Assembly (NCBI GenBank): GCA_021163765.1
Contig: JAGGTK010000056.1
Location: 1 to 38,631, forward strand
DNA length: 38,631 nt
DNA from: a bacterium
GTDB taxonomy: Bacteria > 4484-113
Reading direction: 5' to 3'
Shown here: positions 29,402 through 35,510 of the stretch, one piece after another
How the letters are laid out: each line of letters begins with the position of its first letter
Numbering within the stretch: position 1 is the stretch's first letter
The notes under the pieces: generated by a model
What the model was told of the DNA's origin: nothing
The model's database searches: none
What the model saw: the letters and a program-made list of their open reading frames with translations, nothing else
Made by a program: the position numbers and the translations under genes

Positions 29402-31162
29402 ATGCAAAAACGTACACATCTGGTTGGCGAAGCCTTTTCGGTTGCGCCCGAAACGCAGGTCACGCTTATGGGCTGGGTGGAGCGCCAGCGCGACCTGGGC
29501 AGCCTCGTTTTCTTTCGCCTGCGCGACCGCTGGGGCAGCCTGCAGGTACGGGTCAACGAAGGCGAGAATCCTGGCGCTCACGCGGTGGCGCGGAAGCTGC
29601 GCGCCGAATTCGTAGTTTCAGTAAGCGGCGTCATCAAGCTCCGCCCCGAGGATGAGCGCAAGGACGAGCCCGGCGGCGACCGGGAGCTCGTGCCGGAGAG
29701 CATTGAAATCCTCGGCGAATCCAAAACGCCGCCGTTTTACATTACCGACGAGACGCCTTCCGACGACACCCTTCGGATGCAGTACCGTTATCTCGACCTG
29801 CGCCGCCCGCCGATGGTCCGGATAATGGAGATCCGCCACCGGGCGTTCTTCGAGCTGCGCCGCTACCTGGACGGCCTGGGCTTCTGGGAGATAGAGACGC
29901 CGATACTCACGAAGAGCACACCCGAGGGCGCGCGCGACTATCTCGTGCCGAGCCGGGTGCAGCCCGGACGGTTCTACGCGCTGCCGCAATCGCCGCAGTT
30001 GCTCAAGCAGACTCTGATGATTGCCGGCACCGACCGCTACTTCCAGCTTTCGCGCTGCTTCCGCGACGAAGACCTGCGCGCCGACCGACAGCCGGAATTC
30101 ACCCAGCTCGACCTCGAGATGAGCTTCGTCACGCGCGACGAGCTGTTTGAAGTCGGCGAAGGCTCGATGGCGCACATATTCAAGGAAGCGATTGGCGTGG
30201 AAGTCAAGTTGCCATTCCCCGTATACACGTACGCTGAAGTGATGTCGCGCTTCGGCACCGACAAGCCCGACATCCGCTACGGCTGCGAGATACGCGATTT
30301 CAGCGGCGCCTTTTCCGGCACGGAGTTCCGCGTATTCGCGAGCGTGCTCGAAGCCGGAGGCGCGGTGAAGGGAATCTTTGTGCCGGGCGCGAAGCCCTCG
30401 CGGAAGGAAGAAGACGAGCTCAACGCGTTCGTCCGCAAGGGCGGCGGCGGCGGCCTTGCGCTGCTGCGGGTGCAGGACGGGAATCCCACCGGTACCCTTG
30501 CCAAATTCGTGGACGAGCAGCACTTCAAGGCTTTGCGGGAAGCTGCGGGCGAAGCCGGAGACGGCACGTTTATGCTGATGGCCGGCGAGCCGGACGCGCT
30601 GCTGCCGGTGCTGGGGCAGCTCCGCGTGCACGTCGCGGAGGCATTCAGCGTGCCGAAGGCTGGCGGGTTCCAGTTCTGCTGGGTCGTTGACTTCCCGCTT
30701 TACGAGCCGGACGAGGAGACCGGCGAGCCAGTTCCGATGCACCATCCATTCACTTCGCCGCTAGAAGAAGATATACATCTGCTGGAGTCCGACCCGCTCA
30801 AGGTGCGCGCGGATTCCTACGATATGGTGATGAACGGTGTGGAGCTTGGCAGCGGGAGTCTGCGGGTATTCAACCCCGAGCTGCAGCGGCGAATCCTGCG
30901 CAATCTGGGGATGACCGACGACGTGATCACGGAGCGTTTCGGCTTTTTGCTCAAAGCTTACGGGTATGGCGGTCCACCGCATCGCGGGTTCGCGCTGGGG
31001 CTTGACCGCATCATCGCGCTGATGGCGGGGACGTCAAGCATCCGTGATGTCATCGTGTTCCCCAAGACCACCAGCGCGCAATGCCCGCTGACCGGCGCGC
31101 CGTCCGAAGTAGGCGACGACCAGCTTGCGGAACTTAAGCTCAAGCTGCGAGACGGCGGTTAG
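29402..31162 (+). CDS. aspS: Aspartyl-tRNA synthetase
   Basis: Charges tRNA-Asp. 586 residues of bacterial type: N-terminal OB-fold anticodon-binding domain (Gly-Trp-Val-Glu-Arg-Gln-Arg-Asp), class II motif 2 (Phe-Arg-Asp-Glu-Asp-Leu-Arg-Ala-Asp-Arg-Gln-Pro-Glu-Phe), a bacterial-type GAD insertion (about 290-410), and motif 3 (Gly-Leu-Asp-Arg-Ile) at the C-terminus. The ATG at 29402 is preceded by GGGAGAG; a frame from 29357 adds nothing family-like. I cannot tell from the sequence whether the enzyme is discriminating or also charges tRNA-Asn; gatCAB is not in the window. lptC-like follows 47 bp later on the same strand. Confidence 0.97.
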   Translation: MQKRTHLVGEAFSVAPETQVTLMGWVERQRDLGSLVFFRLRDRWGSLQVRVNEGENPGAHAVARKLRAEFVVSVSGVIKLRPEDERKDEPGGDRELVPESIEILGESKTPPFYITDETPSDDTLRMQYRYLDLRRPPMVRIMEIRHRAFFELRRYLDGLGFWEIETPILTKSTPEGARDYLVPSRVQPGRFYALPQSPQLLKQTLMIAGTDRYFQLSRCFRDEDLRADRQPEFTQLDLEMSFVTRDELFEVGEGSMAHIFKEAIGVEVKLPFPVYTYAEVMSRFGTDKPDIRYGCEIRDFSGAFSGTEFRVFASVLEAGGAVKGIFVPGAKPSRKEEDELNAFVRKGGGGGLALLRVQDGNPTGTLAKFVDEQHFKALREAAGEAGDGTFMLMAGEPDALLPVLGQLRVHVAEAFSVPKAGGFQFCWVVDFPLYEPDEETGEPVPMHHPFTSPLEEDIHLLESDPLKVRADSYDMVMNGVELGSGSLRVFNPELQRRILRNLGMTDDVITERFGFLLKAYGYGGPPHRGFALGLDRIIALMAGTSSIRDVIVFPKTTSAQCPLTGAPSEVGDDQLAELKLKLRDGG

Positions 31163-31209
31163 CGCAGGCGGAACATTGCGCCGCTCACAGCGTCAAAGCT
31201 GGTGAGGAT

Positions 31210-31827
31210 ATGCAGCGGTATCAGAAGTACAGCTACGGCTTGCTCTGGGCGCTGGTCGCGCTGGTTGTGCTGGCGCTGATATCAGTCGTATTCCTGTTTA
31301 GGCCCCCGCCGGCGCAGCGTATTGCCATAGACCCCGAAAGCTACACGCCGTCGGAAGCGCGCCTGGAGGCGGAGCGCGAGGAAGCGGGAGAAAACCCCCT
31401 GCTTACCAACCCACCGGACGTCAGCATCAAGGAAACCGAAATCGTTCTTTCCAGCACCGACGGTCAGATACAGATGCGCCTGTCGTCGGGCGAAGCGTCC
31501 AGCAAGGAAGGCGTGGTGAGCCTGCCCGAAGCCGAGCTTGAGTTTTACTTCAAAGACCGGCGCAAGCTCTACCTGCTGGCGCGCGACCTGACTTACACGC
31601 TCAAGGATGAAATCGCCGAGGTCAGCGGCGAGCTTTCGGGTGAGATACCCTCACTGAAGATGCGCTTCACCGCCGAGGGCGTCGTGTGGGATCAGCGTGA
31701 GTCGGCGCTGACGCTGAAGCGCGCGACGCTGGTGGATCCCGCGTTCCAGGTGGACGCGCAGGACATCCGCGTGGACGTGAAAGACGACACGCTGCAGGTC
31801 CTCGGCGGCGTCCGGGTGAATATGTAG
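31210..31827 (+). CDS. LptC-like inner-membrane-anchored LPS transport protein
   Basis: Bitopic protein of 205 residues with one N-terminal transmembrane segment (about residues 9-30) and a periplasmic domain. That domain is made of repeated strands ending in the pattern Val-Ser-Gly-Glu-Leu-Ser-Gly-Glu-Ile, then Ala-Glu-Gly-Val-Val-Trp-Asp, Val-Asp-Ala-Gln-Asp-Ile-Arg-Val-Asp and Leu-Gly-Gly-Val-Arg-Val, which is how LptC/LptA-type jelly-rolls read. The family is diverse, so the call rests on pattern and membrane layout, plus the LptD-like gene in the same window. A linker of charged residues (about 40-65) precedes the domain. GAGG before the ATG supports the start. No lptA or lptB is adjacent. 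Confidence 0.65.
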   Translation: MQRYQKYSYGLLWALVALVVLALISVVFLFRPPPAQRIAIDPESYTPSEARLEAEREEAGENPLLTNPPDVSIKETEIVLSSTDGQIQMRLSSGEASSKEGVVSLPEAELEFYFKDRRKLYLLARDLTYTLKDEIAEVSGELSGEIPSLKMRFTAEGVVWDQRESALTLKRATLVDPAFQVDAQDIRVDVKDDTLQVLGGVRVNM

Positions 31828-31863
31828 CTTTTCTTCTGTAGATGGCAGGGGTAAATGCACCTT

Positions 31864-31939
31864 GGCGCATAAACCCGCCATAGGCAGGTAAACCTGCCAT
31901 AGGCGCATAAACCCGCCATAGGCGGGTAAACCGCTACGG
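31864..31939. repeat. 19-bp tandem repeat, four copies
   Basis: Units start at 31864, 31883, 31902 and 31921, with consensus GGCRSRTAAACCYGCCATA. Copies 1 and 3 are identical; copy 2 is itself a perfect palindrome (GGCAGGT-AA-ACCTGCC); copy 4 is degenerate at its end. A weaker unit precedes it at 31844. It begins 36 bp after the lptC-like stop. The rest of the gap to 32198 contains a dispersed repeat and a hairpin but no supported gene. Confidence 0.85.
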
Positions 31940-31992
31940 GCGGAGAAGCCTACAGGAATAGGGCAATTCGTGAACTGCGCCTACAGGTCGGA

Positions 31993-32035
31993 CGCGCGAT
32001 TAAGGTGTGGCGGCCTGGAGACCGCCACTCCGGTT
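31993..32035. repeat. Dispersed intergenic repeat, copy B
   Basis: Starts CGCGCGATTAA and matches copy A at 11956-12000 through the TGGAG core and CTCCG. Its GGCGG and CCGCC arms form a hairpin around CCTGGAGA. Short AAGCCTACA words also recur nearby (about 31946, 32090 and 32192). Confidence 0.5.
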
Positions 32036-32163
32036 ATTAATTACAGGCGGGGCGCGGAGACCCTCCTTCACCAAGGTTCCGGCGGGCAAGCCTACAGAAC
32101 CCTAATACGCTCCTTTCCGGCTCAACAAAGCGCCCGGAGTTCGGATGAGGATGGAGAAATCGA

Positions 32164-32181
32164 GCCGGGCTTTAGCCCGGC
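32164..32181. terminator. Hairpin between the repeat region and the GAF gene
   Basis: GCCGGGC (32164-32170) pairs with GCCCGGC (32175-32181) over TTTA, 17 bp beyond the end of the minus-strand GAF gene. It could terminate that gene; no proper T tract follows on either strand. Confidence 0.45.
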
Positions 32182-32198
32182 GAACTCATGGGGCAAGC

Positions 32199-32651
32199 CT
32201 ACAACGAAAAATACGCAGACACGAGCAGCCGGGCGACATCTTCCAGGAATTCGCGGTCGGATTCGGTGAACGCCGACGGCGTGTCGGAGTCGATATCTAT
32301 CTCGCCCACGCACTCTTCGCCGCGCATAAGCGGCACGACGATTTCGCTCCTGGTCTGCGGGAAGCACGCCAGGTACTCATCTTTTGCGTGCACGTCGTCC
32401 ACGACGACGGTCTCCTTCTTCCGCGCGGCAAGGCCGCAGATGCCCTCGCCGATGCCGATGCTCACGTGCTCGGTGGCTTCCGGCCCGTCCCAGGGGCCGA
32501 GGATGAGCCTGTCGCCCTTCACGAGGTAGATGCCGACCCAGATGTAGTGCGCGGCTTCTTTTCGCAGCAGCGTAACCACCGCCTGCATGCCTGCAACCGG
32601 CTCAGAATGACCGGCGATCAGCTCGCGGATTCTCGGAAGCATTTGGTGCAC
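32199..32651 (-). CDS. GAF-domain protein, free methionine-(R)-sulfoxide reductase-like
   Basis: Single GAF domain of 150 residues. The Trp-Val-Gly-Ile-Tyr-Leu, Leu-Gly-Pro-Trp-Asp-Gly, Gly-Glu-Gly-Ile-Cys-Gly, Asp-Val-His-Ala, Leu-Ala-Cys and Ser-Glu-Ile-Val-Val-Pro-Leu segments follow the fRMsr (YebR) family, which reduces free methionine-R-sulfoxide in the cytosol. Of the three cysteines used by the E. coli enzyme, the ones in Ile-Cys-Gly and Leu-Ala-Cys (the catalytic position) are present, but the first resolving Cys is replaced by Thr. The start is GTG at 32651 or ATG at 32642; neither has a ribosome binding site, and the -10 lies so close that the transcript is probably leaderless. Divergent from purB. 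Confidence 0.85.
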   Translation of the reverse strand: MHQMLPRIRELIAGHSEPVAGMQAVVTLLRKEAAHYIWVGIYLVKGDRLILGPWDGPEATEHVSIGIGEGICGLAARKKETVVVDDVHAKDEYLACFPQTRSEIVVPLMRGEECVGEIDIDSDTPSAFTESDREFLEDVARLLVSAYFSL

Positions 32652-32657
32652 AGGGGG

Positions 32658-32663
32658 ATTATA
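32658..32663 (-). promoter_or_regulatory. -10 element of the GAF gene
   Basis: A perfect TATAAT on the minus strand ends 6 bp before the GTG at 32651, so transcription would begin at the start codon. It overlaps the divergent purB promoter region, so the two may compete or be co-regulated. Confidence 0.5.
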
Positions 32664-32675
32664 AGGCAGATTCCG

Positions 32676-32705
32676 TTGACTTTGCCTGTTTATGGCGGAT
32701 ATACT
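32676..32705 (+). promoter_or_regulatory. Sigma70-type promoter of purB-purC-purS
   Basis: TTGACT (32676-32681) and TATACT (32700-32705) are separated by 18 bp. The expected transcription start, about 32712, is 2 nt before the GTG start of purB, so the mRNA is probably leaderless. No PurR-like operator palindrome was noticed. Confidence 0.6.
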
Positions 32706-32713
32706 CAGCAGAA

Positions 32714-34411
32714 GTGATTGAACGGTACACGCGGCGGCGGATGGGGCAAATTTTCAGTGGACGCCACAGGTTCGACTTATGGCTGAAGCTTGAACTTGCA
32801 GTTGCCGAAGGCTGGACGCGGCAGGGGCGCATCTCCGAAGCTGATTACAGGCAGATGCGCTCAAAGGCGCGCTTCAACCTGAAGCTGATGCAGGATTACG
32901 AGGAGAAGGTTGAGCACGAAGTCGTGGCGTTCGTCTCCACAGTCGGCGAGTCCCTGGGCGACCTCTCGCGCTACTTCCACCTGGGCCTGACCAGCTCGGA
33001 CGTAATGGACACCGCGCTGAGCCTGCAGATGCAGGAGGCGTGGGAAGTCCTGCTGCCGGAAGTCGAGCAGCTCGTAAAGCAACTGGGCGCTCTGGCGCTG
33101 AAGCACCGGCGCACCGTGATGATAGGCCGCACGCACGGCATCCACGCGGAGCCGATTACATTCGGGCTGAAGGTGCTGGTGTGGTATGAGGAGCTGAAGC
33201 GGGCGCTGGCGCGCCTGGAGCGGGCGCGCGATGAGACCGCGGTGGGCAAGCTGTCCGGAGCGGTGGGCAATTATGCCCATGTCCCGCCGGAACTCGAAGA
33301 ATGGGTGATGGCCAAGCTGGGGCTGAAGGCGGAGCCGGTGTCCAACCAGATCGTGCAGCGGGACCGCCATGCGTACGCGATGTGCGCGCTGGCGATTCTT
33401 GGCGGCACGCTGGAGCGCATCGCGGTGGAGATTCGCAGCCTGCAGCGCACCGAAATCGGCGAACTCGCGGAGCCGTTCATGGCGGGCCAGAAGGGGTCGT
33501 CGTCCATGCCCCACAAGCGCAACCCGATACTGTGCGAGCGCGTTTCGGGCATCGCGCGGATGCTTCGCGGCTACGCGCACGTGGCGCTGGAGAACCAGCC
33601 TCTGTGGAACGAGCGCGACATCTCGCATTCCAGCACCGAGCGCGTGACGCTGCCCGACGCGTTCATCCTGGCGGATTATATGGTCGCGAAGATGCAGTTC
33701 ATCATCGAGGGGCTGGTGGTCAATCCCAGGCGGATGGAAGAAAATATCGGCGCGACGCGCGGGCTGATTTTTTCGCAGAAGCTAATGCTGGCGCTGACGA
33801 AAAAAGGGCTGTCGCGCGAGGAAGCCTACAACCTCGTGCAGAAGCCGGCGATGCAGGCGTATGAAGAGGGCAAGCACTTCTACGCGCTGGTGAAGGATTC
33901 GCGCGAGATCCGGAAGCACCTGGGGCTCAGGGAACTCTCGGACGTTTTCAGCGTGGAGCCGCACCTCTGGCACGTGGACGACATTTTCCGCCGAGTGGGC
34001 CTGCTGGAAGCTTCCAGGCCTCCTGAGAAGCCAAAGGCCAAGCCGCCAGCGAAGCCGGAGGCGAAACGCGGTGCGCGTGAGCGCAGAGCGACGCCGACCC
34101 GCAGGCACCCTTCTCGAAAGCCTTTGCCTGATGAGCGGGATGAGCGGGCTAAGGAACCGGCGAAATCCGATGCCGAAAAGCCGGAAGCCAAACCCGGCTC
34201 GCGCAGGCGCAGAGCCTCACCGACCCGAAGGCCGTATGCCCGCGAAGCCGCACCCAAGGAGCAGCCCGAAAGTCCGCCGGAACCCGGTGCGGACACACCG
34301 GAAGCGCAACCCGCAAAGCGGCCCGCGCAGCGTGGAAGGCTCGGCGGCCGGAGGCGCTCCGCCTCAGTGAAATCCAATAAGCCATCAGGCGATACCCAGG
34401 AGACTCCATAA
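32714..34411 (+). CDS. purB: Adenylosuccinate lyase with long basic C-terminal tail
   Basis: Cleaves SAICAR and adenylosuccinate in purine synthesis. Residues 1 to about 435 are a normal PurB: the Met-Ile-Glu-Arg-Tyr-Thr opening, a Thr-Ser-Ser-Asp-Val-Met-Asp-Thr-Ala segment, His-Gly-Ile-His-Ala-Glu-Pro with the catalytic His, and the flexible signature loop Gly-Ser-Ser-Ser-Met-Pro-His-Lys-Arg-Asn-Pro. The last 130 residues are unusual: a Lys/Arg/Pro/Ala/Glu-rich, surely disordered tail in the same frame, containing two copies of an Arg-Arg-Ala-(Ser/Thr)-Pro-Thr-Arg-Arg motif. Start is GTG at 32714, with no ribosome binding site. The stop overlaps the purC ATG (TAATG). Confidence 0.95.
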   Translation: MIERYTRRRMGQIFSGRHRFDLWLKLELAVAEGWTRQGRISEADYRQMRSKARFNLKLMQDYEEKVEHEVVAFVSTVGESLGDLSRYFHLGLTSSDVMDTALSLQMQEAWEVLLPEVEQLVKQLGALALKHRRTVMIGRTHGIHAEPITFGLKVLVWYEELKRALARLERARDETAVGKLSGAVGNYAHVPPELEEWVMAKLGLKAEPVSNQIVQRDRHAYAMCALAILGGTLERIAVEIRSLQRTEIGELAEPFMAGQKGSSSMPHKRNPILCERVSGIARMLRGYAHVALENQPLWNERDISHSSTERVTLPDAFILADYMVAKMQFIIEGLVVNPRRMEENIGATRGLIFSQKLMLALTKKGLSREEAYNLVQKPAMQAYEEGKHFYALVKDSREIRKHLGLRELSDVFSVEPHLWHVDDIFRRVGLLEASRPPEKPKAKPPAKPEAKRGARERRATPTRRHPSRKPLPDERDERAKEPAKSDAEKPEAKPGSRRRRASPTRRPYAREAAPKEQPESPPEPGADTPEAQPAKRPAQRGRLGGRRRSASVKSNKPSGDTQETP

Positions 34412-35124
34412 TGAAATGGGAAAAGGGCGAAATGCTTTACGAGGGCAAAGCCAAAAGGCTTTATGCAACGCAGGACCCGGACTACCTGGTCTGCGAGTTC
34501 AAGGACAGCCTCACGGCGTTCAACGGCAAGCTGAAGGCCGAGCTTGCCGGCAAGGGCGAGTGGAACAACCGCATCTCGTCCGCGATAATGGGATACCTCA
34601 ACGAGCAGGGCGTGGCCACGCATTTCGTCGAGCAGATTTCGCAAAGCGAGCAGATTGTGAAGAACCTCAAGATGGTGCCGCTGGAAGCCGTGGTGCGAAA
34701 CGTCATCGCCGGCTCACTGCACAAGCGAACGGGAATGCCCGAAGGCACCCCGCTTAGCCGCAGCGTCGTCGAGTACTTCTGGAAGAAGGACGAGCTTGAC
34801 GATCCCATGATGTCGCACGACCTCATCCTGGCGCTGGAGATTGCTGACGAGGAGCAGCTTGCGGCGTTCCACGAGGCGTCGCTGCGCGTAAATGACCTGC
34901 TTGGCGCGTATATGGCCGAGCGCGGGATCCTGCTGGTGGACTTCAAGCTGGAGTTCGGCTACTTCCACGGCGATGACCTGACCGTGGGCGACGAGGTCAC
35001 GCCCGACACCTGCCGCCTGTGGAATAAAAAGGATATGGTGAAACTGGACAAGGACCGCTTCCGCCGCAAGCTGGGCAACGTCGCGGAAGCCTACCAGGAA
35101 GTGCTCACACGGGTGACGGCGTAA
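34411..35124 (+). CDS. purC: SAICAR synthase (phosphoribosylaminoimidazole-succinocarboxamide synthase)
   Basis: Joins CAIR with aspartate using ATP; its product is the substrate of PurB. The 237-residue enzyme has the Leu-Tyr-Glu-Gly-Lys-Ala-Lys-Arg ATP-binding opening, Phe-Lys-Asp-Ser-Leu-Thr-Ala-Phe-Asn-Gly-Lys, an Arg-Asn-Val-Ile-Ala-Gly-Ser segment, Val-Asp-Phe-Lys-Leu-Glu-Phe-Gly and a Glu-Val-Thr-Pro-Asp-Thr-Cys-Arg-Leu-Trp close, all typical. AGGAG precedes the ATG, and one-base overlaps link it to purB and purS. Confidence 0.98.
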   Translation: MKWEKGEMLYEGKAKRLYATQDPDYLVCEFKDSLTAFNGKLKAELAGKGEWNNRISSAIMGYLNEQGVATHFVEQISQSEQIVKNLKMVPLEAVVRNVIAGSLHKRTGMPEGTPLSRSVVEYFWKKDELDDPMMSHDLILALEIADEEQLAAFHEASLRVNDLLGAYMAERGILLVDFKLEFGYFHGDDLTVGDEVTPDTCRLWNKKDMVKLDKDRFRRKLGNVAEAYQEVLTRVTA

Positions 35125-35393
35125 TGAAATTCGCCGGCATCGTTTCCATAAGGCTGCGCGAAGACCTGCTGGACCCCCAGGGCAAGGCGGTAATGACCGG
35201 CCTGAAGCAGCTCGGCTTCGAGACGGTTGAGGACGTCCGCGTGGGCAAGCAGCTCAAGGTTGTTTTTGAAGCCAGGGACGGCGAAGAGGCAATGGCGCGC
35301 CTTAAAGAGATGTGCACCAAGCTTTTGGTGAATCCGGTCACCGAGGATTACGACACGGTGGTAATGGCCGAGGGCGAGCCGGAGCCGGACTGA
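35124..35393 (+). CDS. purS: FGAM synthase subunit PurS
   Basis: Small structural subunit of the three-part formylglycinamidine ribonucleotide synthase (PurS-PurQ-PurL), which makes FGAM. 89 residues, with the pattern of a beta-alpha-beta-beta-alpha PurS fold: Ile-Arg-Leu-Arg-Glu-Asp-Leu-Leu-Asp-Pro-Gln-Gly, Val-Arg-Val-Gly-Lys and the Cys-x-Lys-Leu-Leu-Val-Asn-Pro-Val close. purQ and purL normally follow; here the window instead shows a promoter and comM, so they must lie elsewhere. Its start codon overlaps the purC stop by one base. PurS together with LPS genes marks this as a diderm outside the proteobacterial long-PurL type. Confidence 0.96.
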   Translation: MKFAGIVSIRLREDLLDPQGKAVMTGLKQLGFETVEDVRVGKQLKVVFEARDGEEAMARLKEMCTKLLVNPVTEDYDTVVMAEGEPEPD

Positions 35394-35450
35394 GCGTTTT
35401 TTAGCATTTGACCTTATTTCCCCCGGGGGCTATACAAGCGTGAAGTTTTA

Positions 35451-35485
35451 TGCTACACTGGTAAACATACTAAACTTGTGTAAAC
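35451..35485 (+). promoter_or_regulatory. Extended -10 and TAAAC triplet upstream of comM
   Basis: TGCTACACT (35451-35459) is an extended -10 about 50 bp before the comM ATG. It is followed by TAAAC at 35462, 35471 and 35481, spaced 9 and 10 bp, close to one helical turn. These could be an operator in the early transcribed region. A CCCCCGGGGG palindrome lies just upstream (about 35420-35429). Confidence 0.4.
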
Positions 35486-35510
35486 CAACCTATATGGGGA
35501 GGCAAGTGAA

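Noticed and set aside
29618..30745. 375-codon minus-strand frame opposite aspS
   Set aside because: Shadow of aspS caused by high GC at third codon positions.
31651..31919. Short minus-strand frames over the 19-bp tandem repeat
   Set aside because: Their sequence comes from the repeats and from the opposite strand of the lptC-like gene; no ribosome binding site or family match.
31864..31939. Possible CRISPR array
   Set aside because: Units are directly adjacent with no unique spacers, and no cas genes are present.
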